Shown: piece after piece, positions 12,230 through 23,651 of the stretch
How positions within the stretch are numbered: the stretch's first letter is position 1
Layout of the letters: each line of letters opens with the position of its first letter
Assembly (NCBI GenBank): GCA_016946835.1
Contig: JACVTC010000081.1
Span: 665,001-729,000, forward strand
Source of the DNA: Neocallimastix lanati (nom. inval.)
Taxonomy: Eukaryota; Neocallimastigomycota; Neocallimastigomycetes; Neocallimastigales; Neocallimastigaceae
Direction of reading: 5' to 3'
DNA: 64,000 nucleotides
Position numbers and translations under genes: made by a program
Notes under the pieces: model-generated
Told to the model about the DNA's origin: nothing
The model's database searches: none
What the model saw: only the letters and a program-made list of their open reading frames with translations

Positions 12230-14509
12230 ATGTTTATGAAATTAGTAAATGCTTTAACCGTTGCCGGTTTATTTGTTACAGGAAGTTATGCTAAGTGCTT
12301 GAATGAAGAATTCTTATGCTGTAGTGGAAGTAATGTTGAAGTTCAATATACTGATAATACTGGAAGTTGGGGTATTGAAAATGGAATAAGATGTTTAATT
12401 AAACAAGATGAATCTACAAATGAAGTTCTAAAACCAGCTAATCAATCTTCCTCAAATGATGTAATCTATGGTGATACTTTTGATTCAATGTTCTTCGGTG
12501 CATGGGTTGGTGGTGATGAAGTTTTACCAGAATATCCACAACCAAATGCTAAGAATGTTGCTGCTTTCGAAGCTGTTCAAGGAAGACATTTAGATATCAT
12601 TCATCACTTTGTTATCTGGCAATATAATGATTGGGAATGGACTCGTAATTATTTAGATGTTGCTAAAGCTAATGGTTCACTTATGATGATTACTTGGATG
12701 CCAACTCCATATACCGCTCAAGATATTCTTGATGGAAAAGGTGATGAATACATTGATACTTTTGTAAAAGGAATTAAGTCCTATGGAGAAGAAATTTGGC
12801 TTCGTCCTCTTCATGAATCTAATGGTGATTGGTATACTTGGTGTACTGGAAAGGATAATATTAATAATGCTGAAGAAAAAGTTGCAGCTGCCTTCCGTTA
12901 TCTTGTTGAAAAGTTCCGTGAAGGAAATGTCACCAATGTCAAATGGGTTTGGACTACTAATAATGGAAATTCTGGAGAAGGTACTACTTTGACTGGTTCA
13001 TATCCAGGTGATAATTTCGTTGATTATATCTCCATTGATGGTTATAACTTTGGAACAGCACAAAGCTGGTCTAGTTGGAGTACCTTTGAAGAAGTCTTCA
13101 GAGATGCTTACGATGCTATTGCTAAATTCCAAAAGCCAATGTTTATTGCTGAATTTTCATCATCCGAATTAGGAGGTAATAAAGCTGAATGGATTTCCGA
13201 AATGTTCCGTATTCTTCCCGAAAGATTCTCAAGAATCATTGGACTTGTATGGTTCAGTGAAAGTAAACCAGATAATGAAGGCGACTGGGCAATTAATACA
13301 TCAGAAGCAGCTGTTGAAGCATGGAAGAAAGGAATGAATGCTTATCCACAAGCCAATAGAAAAAATTCTAATAATTCAAATGGAAAATCTGTTGAAACTA
13401 ATGAAGTAACTACAGTAGCTCCTGTTGAATCTGCTGTTGCTCCTGTGATTAAAGGTGATACTTTTGATTCAATGTTCTTTGGTGCCTGGGTTGGTGGTGA
13501 TGAAGTTTTACCAGAATATCCACAACCAAATGCTAAGAATGTTGCTGCTTTCGAAGCTGTTCAAGGAAGACATTTAGATATCATTCATCACTTTGTCATC
13601 TGGCAATATAATGATTGGGAATGGACTCGTAATTATTTAGATGTTGCTAAAGCTAATGGTTCACTTATGATGATTACTTGGATGCCAACTCCATATACCG
13701 CTCAAGATATTCTTGATGGAAAAGGTGATGAATACATTGATACTTTTGTAAAAGGAATTAAGTCCTATGGAGAAGAAATATGGCTTCGTCCTCTTCATGA
13801 ATCTAATGGTGATTGGTATACTTGGTGTACTGGTAAGGATAATATTAATAATGCTGAAGAAAAAGTTGCAGCTGCCTTCCGTTATCTTGTTGAAAAGTTC
13901 CGTGAAGGAAATGTCAACAATGTCAAATGGGTTTGGACTACTAATAATGGAAATTCTGGAGAAGGTACTACTTTGACTGGTTCATATCCAGGAGATGATT
14001 TCGTTGATTATATCTCCATTGATGGTTATAACTTTGGAACCGCACAAAGCTGGTCTAGTTGGAGTACCTTCGAAGAAGTCTTCAGAGATGCTTACGATGC
14101 CATTGCTAAATTCCAAAAGCCAATGTTTATTGCTGAATTTTCATCATCCGAATTAGGAGGTAATAAAGCTGAATGGATTTCCGAAATGTTCCGTATTCTT
14201 CCCGAAAGATTCCCAAGAATCATTGGTCTTGTATGGTTCAGTGAAAGTAAACCAGATAATGAAGGTGACTGGGCAATCAATACATCAGAAGCCGCTGTTG
14301 AAGCTTGGAAGAAAGGAATGAGTGCCTATCCACCAGCTAAAAGAATTGGAAGTAATGAAAATCACGATAATAAATTAGCTATGAAAGAAGAATGTTGGTC
14401 TGAAAAGTTTGGATATAAATGTTGTTCCCCAGATAATAAAGTAGTTATTGAAACTGATGAAAATGGTAAATGGGGAACAGAAAATGGAAATTGGTGTGGT
14501 ATCTTTTAA
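12230..14509 (+). CDS. Double GH26 beta-mannanase with N- and C-terminal dockerins (gene B)
   Basis: 759 aa, secreted, near-identical paralogue of gene A on the opposite strand. Signal peptide about 1-21, N-terminal dockerin-like domain 23-57 (again Arg54 instead of Trp), GH26 domains about 81-377 and 409-705, and a canonical C-terminal dockerin 721-759 (CWSEKFGYKCC...GKWGTENGNWCGIF). Catalytic Glu pairs are Glu196/Glu308 and Glu524/Glu636. A few substitutions distinguish the first GH26 domain from the second and from gene A (NVTNVKW, GDNFVDY, RFSRI). The C-terminal dockerin should anchor the enzyme to cellulosomal scaffoldins. Likely endo-beta-1,4-mannanase by family. The ATG lies in an A-rich context (AATAAAAATG), as for most genes here. 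Confidence 0.96.
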   Translation: MFMKLVNALTVAGLFVTGSYAKCLNEEFLCCSGSNVEVQYTDNTGSWGIENGIRCLIKQDESTNEVLKPANQSSSNDVIYGDTFDSMFFGAWVGGDEVLPEYPQPNAKNVAAFEAVQGRHLDIIHHFVIWQYNDWEWTRNYLDVAKANGSLMMITWMPTPYTAQDILDGKGDEYIDTFVKGIKSYGEEIWLRPLHESNGDWYTWCTGKDNINNAEEKVAAAFRYLVEKFREGNVTNVKWVWTTNNGNSGEGTTLTGSYPGDNFVDYISIDGYNFGTAQSWSSWSTFEEVFRDAYDAIAKFQKPMFIAEFSSSELGGNKAEWISEMFRILPERFSRIIGLVWFSESKPDNEGDWAINTSEAAVEAWKKGMNAYPQANRKNSNNSNGKSVETNEVTTVAPVESAVAPVIKGDTFDSMFFGAWVGGDEVLPEYPQPNAKNVAAFEAVQGRHLDIIHHFVIWQYNDWEWTRNYLDVAKANGSLMMITWMPTPYTAQDILDGKGDEYIDTFVKGIKSYGEEIWLRPLHESNGDWYTWCTGKDNINNAEEKVAAAFRYLVEKFREGNVNNVKWVWTTNNGNSGEGTTLTGSYPGDDFVDYISIDGYNFGTAQSWSSWSTFEEVFRDAYDAIAKFQKPMFIAEFSSSELGGNKAEWISEMFRILPERFPRIIGLVWFSESKPDNEGDWAINTSEAAVEAWKKGMSAYPPAKRIGSNENHDNKLAMKEECWSEKFGYKCCSPDNKVVIETDENGKWGTENGNWCGIF

Positions 14510-14525
14510 AGAATCTTGTAAATAG

Positions 14526-15373
14526 TTAACTTATTGATAGAGAAAATGAACTTATTTTATTATTTTAGTTTTTTTTTTATTTATAATTTACCATTAACAA
14601 CATAAATGATTTAGACAAAAAGTTTTTAAAAATTTATTTACATTTGAAATATTTATAAAATAGAAAAATAGAAAAAATATTCATATATTTATTTTTTAAT
14701 TATTATTAATGTAAAAAAAATTATATTAAAATAAATAAAAATGAATTTAAAAAAAATTATAAATTTAAATAAAAAAGTATTTAATATAAAATATTCGAAA
14801 AATAATAATTAAAAAGTAATAATATTAATAATAATAAAAATATTATTATTATTATTATTATTATAACATATACATATTTATATATATATGGTATTGTGTA
14901 ACAATTTATTTATTATTTTATTTAAATATATAATATTATTACAATAGTATTATTATAACATATACATATTTATATATATATATGGTATTGTGTAACAATT
15001 TATTTATTATTTCATTTAAATATATAATATTATTACAATATTTTATTAATTTAAGAAGGAACATTATTTTTAATAATTATTTTTTTCTTTTTTTTGTGAA
15101 CAGTGTTAGAATGGCACAAGAGTTATTATTTTAATGAGTAAAATGAAATATATTTAATATATTACATATAATAATTTAATTTTTAATAATAATTATTTTA
15201 TATATATATAATAATAATATTCAATATTTATTATATATATATTATAAATAGTTATATTTTAGCAAAATATAGTTAAATGATAATTGCAAAAGTTCAAATC
15301 CATAACAGTATATATTATAATTCCTTTTCTTCATCTTATTATTATTATTATTTATCATTATTATTAATTAGAA
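14526..15373. other. A/T-rich intergenic region
   Basis: Non-coding A/T DNA downstream of GH26 gene B. It includes the two-copy repeat at 14855-15042. The open frame from 15277 runs into the 33-bp minisatellite and is not a convincing gene. Confidence 0.6.
14855..15042. repeat. Two-copy direct repeat, unit about 93 bp
   Basis: Tandem copies starting TATTATTATAACATATACAT, containing GGTATTGTGTAACAATTTAT and ending TAATATTATTACAATA, at about 14855-14947 and 14948-15042. They differ by a TA dinucleotide and one T/C change. Confidence 0.85.
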
Positions 15374-15737
15374 TTATTAATTTTAATAACATTATCAACA
15401 TAATAATTATTAATTTTAGTACCATTATCAACATAATAATTATCAATTTTAGTACCATTATCAACATAATAATTATTAATTTTAATACCATTATCAACAT
15501 AATAATTAATAATTTTAGTACCATTATCAACATAATAATTATTAATTTTAATACCATTATCAACATAATAATTATTAATTTTAATACCATTATCAACATA
15601 ATAATTATTAATTTTAATACCATTATCAACATAATAATTATTAATTTTAATACCATTATCAACATAATAATTATTATTTTTAATACCATTATCAACATAA
15701 TAATTATTAATTTTAATACCATTATCGACATAATAAT
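15374..15737. repeat. 33-bp minisatellite, about 11 copies
   Basis: Unit of 33 bp built from ATTAATTTTAATACC and ATTATCAACATAATA, repeated about 11 times with few changes (TAGTACC/TAATACC, TATTTTT/TAATTTT). Because 33 is a multiple of three, frames stay open on both strands (INFNTIINIII forward, MVLKLIIIMLI reverse). That explains the two long open frames here without requiring a gene. Confidence 0.9.
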
Positions 15738-16066
15738 TATTATAAGTAATATTTAAATAATTAATTATTTATAATGCAATAATCTTTTAAATTTTTAATA
15801 TAAAAACAAAAATAATTGAAATTAAAAACTTTAATGATAATTAAAAAAATTTATAAATTAATTTAAAATTTATTTATAATATAACTAATGAATATTTTAA
15901 AAGGAAGGATCAAAAGAACTGATAATAAATTTATAGTTGAAATATTTTATTAAAAAATTTAAATGAGAATAGTAAAAAAAAATAATAATTGAAATTTTAT
16001 ATTATAAATGATACTTCATAAAATAAATTGTTATTTAATACTTTAAGAGAACAAAAGATAAAATAA

Positions 16067-16098
<32 letters not shown>

Positions 16099-16179
16099 AT
16101 TACAATATATTTAATATAAATATTGGTCTATTAATAAATGAAAACTATAAATAAAAAATTATATTTTAATGTTGTGTCT
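15738..16179. other. A/T-rich non-coding DNA
   Basis: Nothing recognisable beyond short AAAAT repeats near 16060-16095. Confidence 0.6.
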
Positions 16180-17940
16180 CTCAATGAGGCTTATTTCCGT
16201 AAATAAATTATGGCAATATTTAAAGGAATAGTGCATTTCGCAATTATGCATTTCATAATGTGGCTTATAAATCTTACAAAATAAAGTCATACATTTTTAT
16301 GAACGAAATAATATATATTCTATTAAAAAAAAAAATAAAAAATTATTTTTTTTATAAAAAATTATTTTTACAATTGAATATTATTAAATTGTATATGTTA
16401 GAAGTAGAAATTTATGAAATGTTAAATTAGATTAAATTAATATGAATATACGAATCATATCATGTAATACATTAATTAAATTAACATGTATCTATATTTA
16501 GCCATAGTTCTTGTATAAATAGAACTGATCTTATTTTTATTCTTTAATTGTAAATATGAGGTTAGTTATTAATACATAATAATAAACATTTATTATAAAA
16601 CCCATTTTTACCTTCTAATAATATATATAAAAAAAAGGGGATCGTGCATTTTTCAATGTGGCGTATAATATTTTTAAATAAAGCCATATATTTTTAAGAT
16701 ATTCTATACAATCATAAATAAATATATAAATAATTATTATTTTAAAAAAAATGAAAATATATTTTTTGGGTGTGGGGCATTTCGCCAAATTGCATTTCGC
16801 CATATTGCATTTCGCCATTTTTTTTGAAAGCATGTGGCGTATTAAAAAAATGTGGCATTTCGTCAAATTGCAATTCGCCAAGTTGCATTTCGCCAAATTG
16901 AAAATTATTAAATAAATAAATAAATCAATAAATAAAATTAAATATTATTAATATCGCATAAAAACAATTTTAAAAAAAATATTTTGAATTAATATTTATT
17001 TATTTATTCATTTATTTATATCAATACTCTATTTGTCGAAATGCAACCTGGCGAAAAGCAACTTGGGGAAATGCAACATTTTAATACTACGCCACTTGTC
17101 GAAATACAACCTGGAGAAATGCAATTTGGGGAAATGCAACTCTCCCATATTTTTTCAATTAAAAATATTATTAAAAACTATTTCCAACGAAATAATATAC
17201 TCTATTAAAAAAGAATTATAAAAAATTATTTTTATAATTGAATATTAATAAATTATATATATAAAAAAAAGAATATTTATTATTTATTTAATTATTATTT
17301 ATTTTATTATTAAAAACGCAGGCCACATAAAAAAATATGCCACGATTGTGAATCGCACTAGATTCCAAATATTTATAAATTTCCTAACCCTAAAAAACAT
17401 AAAAGGTTAAAAAATTTTTTTTTTTTTTTTTTTTGTAAAGATTTATATATATATTTTATTTTTAAAAAATATTTTATTTGTATTCATAAAACTTTAATTT
17501 ATATTTAATAAAAAAATTTTTTTTAAAGATTATCGTTAAAAACTTTTAAAGAAATAAAAGAAAATAGTTTTTAAATATTCATAAAAATATTTTTTAAAAA
17601 TAAAATATTCTTTAAAATTTAAATATATATATATTAAGAAGAACTGATGAGATCAGTATTTTAATTGAAAAATCTGATTAGCTAATAATGTTTTATTCAA
17701 AATAAATAATTATTAATTAATTAAATAATTAATGGTAAATACTTTTAAACAATTATGCAATTTAAAAAATATTAAGATTATCTTTTTAACATTATAATCA
17801 AATATTATTATTATATTTTTATTAATATTATATTAGACAGTTATTTATTAAAATTATATTTACTTAATAATTATTTATTTTGAAAAGCTACCTTTTATAT
17901 TATGCCACAATGCGAAATGCATCCTTCCCTATTAAGTTAT
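16180..17940. repeat. Dispersed-repeat cluster with inverted 15-bp arrays
   Basis: Non-coding block rich in GCATTTCGCC/GCCACAT words. Six 15-bp units of the type GCATTTCGCCAAATT lie at about 16786-16830 and 16854-16900. The same unit in the opposite orientation (GGCGAAATGCAACTT) recurs at 17033-17135, making an imperfect inverted repeat. About 70 bp is also directly repeated (ACGAAATAATATA-TCTATTAAAA... at about 16301-16395 and 17186-17260). Related words (GAAATGCA followed by CCC) recur at 17905-17930, 30014-30036 and 39440-39465. The short open frames translate the 15-bp unit as a five-residue A-K-C-N-L repeat. I regard the block as a mobile or foldback-type repeat, not a gene. Confidence 0.6.
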
Positions 17941-19128
17941 TAATATATATATATATATTTCATGGATAAAACTTTTGATACAGTGTTATTTCTTTTATTA
18001 TTTATTAAGAGGATTAATGATTTTTCTTGTTTTTTTTTTTTTTTTTCTGTAAAAATTCTTAAAATTTATATTACTTAATGGTAACAATTATTATCATTTA
18101 AGATTTTAATTCAGTTTCCATGATATAATGTTGTGTCTAGTAATTTATCCTTTTTTTTCTAAAGAATATTTTTATGAATCGGATGAAACGATGAATCTCT
18201 TAAAAATTATAATATATGTTTTATAATTATATGAATTTTATTATTTTTATTATTAAAGTTAACTGTAAAGATAAATAAAAAAATGCAGTTTATAGTTAAG
18301 TTATAAATTAATTTATATAATATGTTTCAATATATATGAATCTTATTTCATATCTATTTCATATATTCTAATAACAACAGCAACAATAATAATAAAACTA
18401 ATAATAATATAATAAATATAATAGTAATAATAGTAATAATAATAATAAGATAAATATAAAATAACTTTTATATCTTACATATTAAATCAAATTAAAGTAT
18501 AATAATTAGTAATGATTTAAAAATAATTAGTATATAGTTTTTATTTACTATTTAAGTTTACTATATTCATTTTCATACATCAGTGACGTTCATGTATCTA
18601 TTTATATGTACATTGATCATGTGTATTTCATTTTTTAAATTGTTTGTAAATTTAAAAAATTAATTGCATTTACGTATTATATTTACATATATAATTATTT
18701 GTAATATTAACTACATTTTATGTATATATATATATATATATTTAATTATTTATGTATTGCCCAAATATTTCTTTGCTCTTTTATTATGAGTAAAAAAAAA
18801 AAAAAAATTAGAAAATTAGAAAAGATAATTATATATATAAATAAATTTAGAATAGAACTATAATTCAATAATTTCAAATAAATTTAAAGCATTATTTTTA
18901 TGAAAAACTTTTGAATTAAAAAAACTTTTTATGTTTTATTAATTTGTTTTCTTTTTATTTTTATTAACATGAATTCATAATATATTAAAATACATATAAA
19001 ATATATATTATTTATTATATTATGAAAAAAAAATTTTTTTTTTTAATTTGTAGTACATTTTTAACATTTTTTTTTTTATACAATAAAAAATATAGATAAA
19101 TAATTTGAATTTTTTTATTTATTTATTT
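17941..19128. other. A/T-rich non-coding DNA
   Basis: No gene or defined repeat seen. Contains AAT-type runs near 18375-18460 and TA runs near 18720-18740. Confidence 0.55.
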
Positions 19129-19266
19129 AAAGTAAAATAATTGTAATATATATATATATATTTACAATAAACTATATTATTTTACTTTTATTTATTTATT
19201 TAAAGTAAAATAATTGTAATATATATATATTTACAATAAACTATTTAATTTATATTATTTTACTTT
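19129..19266. repeat. Two tandem A/T hairpins downstream of the transglutaminase-like gene
   Basis: Two copies of the same hairpin in tandem. Arms AAAGTAAAATAAT/ATTATTTTACTTT (13 bp, perfect) enclose a second stem ATTGTAA/TTACAAT and a TA loop: 19129-19188 and 19202-19266. They lie about 110-245 bp past the stop of the minus-strand gene at 19374-20375, so they may be in its 3' UTR. Confidence 0.6.
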
Positions 19267-19373
19267 TATTTATTTATTTATATTTTTTGTTTTGCTTATC
19301 ATTTTTTAAATTTTATTTTTTATTATTTTTTATTTTGTTTATTGTTATTTTTTTTTTTTATGTTTTAATAAAT

Positions 19374-20375
19374 TTAAGCTAAAGTACCCTTGTTGTTTTT
19401 AGATAACCATTGCTTTAAGTTTTCCTTTTCTGGGTTGGCTTCACCGGAATAACCGTATTTAGCACGGTAAACAACGAAACTGTTAAGATCAGATTTGAAA
19501 AGTCTACCGTAATATGGATTGAGAGTGTGTTCCATGTAATCATTAATGTTTTGGAAGAAGGACCATGGTTCTCTGTCATTGTAATGACCCTTAGCAGCAT
19601 CATAGACATACCATTTTCTATTGAAATTAACAAGACAGAAACCATGTTGAAGATTATCACCGGCAACAATAATATCTTTTTCAGGGAATCCAGAAGCAAG
19701 AGCAAAGTAGTAGGCAGCTCTGTTAATACCGAGAGTAGAACCTTGTTTTAAGAAGAGAGCCACAGCACCATTATCACCATGAGCCATTGAAAGGTTAATT
19801 TGATAATCTTTAACAATCTTTGCAATATTATATAAGCTAATTCTGGTATCATATTCTGAGAGATTACTGTAATTTTGAATGAATTCTGGAAGGTTTTCTT
19901 GAAGGTATTTTTTAGTATATCTCTTAACCATATTGTTAACTCCCTTACCAGTAATATCAATATCTTGGTTAACACCAGTGAATGTGTTGTCATAGACATA
20001 AATTTCCTTAGATGTAGCAATTTTAAGTTCCTTTAAATATTTTGCATTTTTGAGAACATTATCATAAATAGAAAAACTACATGGATGACCAGAAGGAATA
20101 GTAATTTTGGTAGCCTTAGCACCAGTTAAGTCAGCCATTAAACCACCAACATTATATCTTTTACCAGTACTTTGGTCTTTAACAGAAGAAGTAATAGTAA
20201 GACTTCTAGTATTCTTAGCTTTGGATGTAAGACCAGTAATGTAACATTCTGTGAATTCTTCTTGAGCATAGTAATTAAAATAACTATCATTAAGATAGAC
20301 AGATGGTGTTGGACCAGCTTTGACACTAACAAGATTTAATAAGGTTACAAAAACAAAAGCTCCAAAAAACTTCAT
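19374..20375 (-). CDS. Secreted transglutaminase-like fold protein, probable pseudoenzyme
   Basis: 333 aa. Signal peptide about 1-20 (MKFFGAFVFVTLLNLVSVKA). Residues about 45-140 resemble BspA-type leucine-rich repeats (SLTITSSV, KITIPSG, LKELKIA). Residues about 180-270 fit the transglutaminase-like/papain-like superfamily pattern: LGINRAAYYFALASGF, then LQHGFCLVNFNRKWYVYDAA. His244 and Asp259 occupy the usual His and Asp positions, but the expected catalytic Cys, in a G-x-C-x-G-Y-A context, is Asn218. If this alignment is right the protein cannot do Cys-based chemistry and may instead bind or scaffold. No dockerin is present. Substrate and partners are unknown. Codon use and GC match the other real genes here. 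Confidence 0.8.
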   Translation of the reverse strand: MKFFGAFVFVTLLNLVSVKAGPTPSVYLNDSYFNYYAQEEFTECYITGLTSKAKNTRSLTITSSVKDQSTGKRYNVGGLMADLTGAKATKITIPSGHPCSFSIYDNVLKNAKYLKELKIATSKEIYVYDNTFTGVNQDIDITGKGVNNMVKRYTKKYLQENLPEFIQNYSNLSEYDTRISLYNIAKIVKDYQINLSMAHGDNGAVALFLKQGSTLGINRAAYYFALASGFPEKDIIVAGDNLQHGFCLVNFNRKWYVYDAAKGHYNDREPWSFFQNINDYMEHTLNPYYGRLFKSDLNSFVVYRAKYGYSGEANPEKENLKQWLSKNNKGTLA

Positions 20376-23098
20376 TTTTTTTATTAACTTTAACTATAAA
20401 TTTATTTTCTAATTTTTTTTTTTTTTTTTAGTTTATTTTTTAAAAATTCCATTTCCTTCTTCAACTATTTATATATAAAAAAATTTTTTTTTTTTTCTTT
20501 TTTCATTTTCTTTTTATATAATAAATTAATAAATTAATAAATTAATAATTTAATAAATTAAATAATATATATAAATATAATTTTTTTTTTTAAAAAAAAA
20601 AAAAAAAAGAAAAATTATTTTTTACCAAAAATATTTTTTAAACTCATTAAACTTATTTTCATTCTTGCTATTGTTTTTATTATTGTTTTCATTTTTTTTT
20701 TTTTTTCTTATTTTTATTTCTATTTATTATGATTTAATGTTTATAATTTACGATTATTAAATCATAATAAATATTTCTATATTTTTAATCTATTTTATTT
20801 TTAATTTTTTTTTTTTTTTTTAATTTTAAAAAAAAAATATACATATAACTAAATAAATGAATAATAAATAAATGAATAATAAATAATAAATAAATAAATA
20901 ATAAATAATAAATAAATAAATAATAAATAAATAATTAAATAAATAAACATTTAATTAATAATATTAAATAAGTAAATAAGTAAATAAATAATTAAGGTTT
21001 TTTTGTTGTTATTATTCTTTTTAATTAATATAATTTTGGATAAAAAAAATAAAATATTAAAGATATATAAAATATTAAAATATATATCTTATAATATATT
21101 ACATAATTTAAAGTTACCACTGAAAACTTAAAAAAAAATATTTTAATAAATGAAAATATTAAAAAAATTTTTTTTTTAAATGGAATGGATACTTAATTTT
21201 AAAATAATCAAAATAATAAAAAAGACATTAAATTTAATATTAAAAATAAAAATATAAATATTTCCACATAAATAAAAAAAAAACTAATATATATTTATGT
21301 TTTAAATATATAAATAAAAAGAGAATTAAATAAATAAAATTCTTAACTCATTTAAATTACATTATTATTTAAAAACTTCTTTCATATTTTTAAAATGTTA
21401 TATAATTAACTTATATAGTCCTATTTCCTAATAGATTTAATATTCTTATTAATTATTTTTTATGTATTAATAGACTTAATGTTATTTTTAATTATTATTA
21501 AGGACAAGAATATAAAGATAATAATTATATAATTATATATATGAATATTTAGATTAAAAACAACTAAATAATAAAACTAAATAATAAAACTAAATAATAA
21601 AACTAAATAATAAAATGATAGTTAATGTTTTTATAAAAACTATTATAATATTTTAATTATAAAATTTTTTTCTGTTCCCCTTTTTTTAAGTACAAAGTGA
21701 ATGATTATGAATTTATTGGTACAAAATAAATAATAATTATAAAATTTTAATATTAAATAAAGTTTATTAATATATTAAAATTTCAAAAAATTCATAAAAA
21801 AACAAAATTTTTTTTAAAAAAAAAACAACTTAATATTATATAAAAATAAAAACTAATAAATAAATAATAAATAATTATATATAATTAATAATAAATAAAT
21901 ATATAAAAAAATAGTATTAATAATAAATAATAAATAATAAAGATAATAAATAATAATAAATAATAAATAATAATAAATAATAAATAATAATAAATAATAA
22001 ATGATGAAAATAAATACATAAATAATAAATAATAAATAATAAATAATAAATAATAAATAATAAATAATAAATAATAAATAATAAATAATAAATAATAATT
22101 AATAATTAATAAATAATAATAATAAATAATAAATAATAAATAATAAATAATAAATAATAAATAATAAATAATGGATAATAAATAATGGATAATAAATAAT
22201 AAATAATAAATAATGGATAATAAATAATTTAATAATAAATAATAATATATAATGTTTGAAATTAATATAAGAGTTAATGATGCACGTGATATACATGAAT
22301 CTAATGTGTTACAAATGATGAATAGTAAAATACATAAAATGCTCTCTGTAATATATATATTAAAAAAAATAATGTTTAATTCCTAATAAACATTAAATAA
22401 ATAATATTTATTAATTATAATTATAAATTTAAAGTGTGTTATCAGTAGTAATAATAGTAATAATAGTAGTAACAATAATAATAATAAATAAATTAATAAT
22501 AAATTAAAAATAATAGTAATAACAATAATAAGATTATATTTAATAATAATAATAATAATAAACAATAAATTTAAAATATATTATATTAAATAATTTTTTT
22601 ATTAAAATTATGAATTCTTTAATATATTTTAAATAATTTAAATTATTTTATTTATTTAAATTCTAAACATAAAAAATTTCTTTTTATTTTATAATAAAAA
22701 CTAAAAATATATTAAATTATTAATACTAAAACAAGTTTTTAATCATTAAATAAAGTGTAAATACAGTTTTAAAAGAAAAAAAAAGTAAAAAAAAGAAAAA
22801 CTAAATATAAAAGATATAGAAGTATAAAACATATAAAATATATAAAAATAAAGAAATAAAAACATATAGAATATATATAAGCTAATTGATTATAAAAAAA
22901 ATATAAAAATAATAAATATAAAATTATAAAAATGATACAAAATATTGAAATTATAAAAAATACTAAAAAATTAAATGTAAAAAAAAAAAAAATGTAAAAT
23001 TTTACATTTTTTACAATAAAATAAAAAATGGATTTTATGTCATATTTTTTTTTTTTTTTTTAATTCAATCTTTAAATGAAATGTGGAGATTAATTACC

Positions 23099-23137
<39 letters not shown>

Positions 23138-23513
23138 AAAATAAATTGTTTAAAGTACTAAAAAATATTAAGATTATTAAATAATAAATATTCCTTTTTA
23201 TTTTATTTTATTACCTTTTTATCTTAAAGTTTTATGATTAATAAATTTTAAGTTTTCAAAAAATAAATTTTAATTGGTTCATATTAAATTTATCTTTTAA
23301 TTATAAATGAAATAATTTAATTTATATAAATAATTTAATTTTTTTTTTTTCTTTAATTAATTTATATAATTATAAATATTTTAATAATAAATATTTTGAA
23401 AAGATCCTTGGTAAAAATAATAATATAGAATATTAAATTTTTAAATATATAGTTTAATGATATTTCTTAGAATTTTTTTTTGGTTTAATAAATGAACACC
23501 ATTCCTTAGTTGA
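20376..23513. other. A/T-rich non-coding DNA with AAATAAT-type repeats
   Basis: Dominated by (AAAT)/(AAATAAT) imperfect repeats (20850-20990, 21840-22250), a 13-bp repeat (ACTAAATAATAAA) at about 21560-21615, AAT runs at 22440-22565 and a poly-A tract at 23101-23134. A small palindrome AAAAATGTAAAATTTTACAT occurs near 22987. Open frames here are low-complexity translations. No gene is supported. Confidence 0.65.
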
Positions 23514-23651
23514 TTAATCTTCAACATAAATAATACAAGTTCTTTCACAATAAATATTATTATCAACATTAATATATGTGTTATATACATTAGTAACCCT
23601 TCTAGAATACCACATTATTATTTCATTGACTAGACTTTCATCATATGCAAT
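23514..23651 (-). pseudogene. Short coding relic or exon of unknown protein
   Basis: On the minus strand, 45 sense codons between two TAA stops read IAYDESLVNEIIMWYSRRVT and then end YCERTCIIYVED. Composition (Trp, Arg, Cys, balanced charge) is unlike the poly-Ile/Asn/Lys noise of the surroundings, and reading continues past the last stop as STKEWCSFIK. It could be an exon of an intron-containing gene or a decayed fragment. I do not recognise the family. Confidence 0.35.

Larger units (their letters stand above)
11745..14525 (+). repeat. Right arm of large inverted duplication (GH26 gene B and promoter)
   Basis: Inverted counterpart of 6100-8710. Homology starts near 11745-11760 (ATCATATCATAT region), runs through the promoter and gene, and ends just after the stop at GAATCTTGTAAATAG, which is matched by GAACCTTGTAAATAA on the gene strand in the left arm. 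This arm is longer because it keeps the C-terminal dockerin. Confidence 0.85.

Noticed and set aside
15277-15756. 159-aa open frame and the overlapping 127-aa frame on the other strand
   Set aside because: Both result from a 33-bp repeat whose length is divisible by three; the residues are nearly all Ile/Asn/Thr or Met/Leu/Ile.
16615-16896. Open frame with a pentapeptide-like A-K-C-N-L repeat (and its counterpart at 17033-17221)
   Set aside because: It is produced by the 15-bp DNA repeat, is short, and runs into A/T noise; the same repeat occurs inverted nearby. Kept only as a repeat finding.
17641-17675. CTGATGAG...GAAA suggested a hammerhead ribozyme
   Set aside because: The bases between do not form a stem II; the local palindrome ACTGAT-GAG-ATCAGT explains the similarity better.
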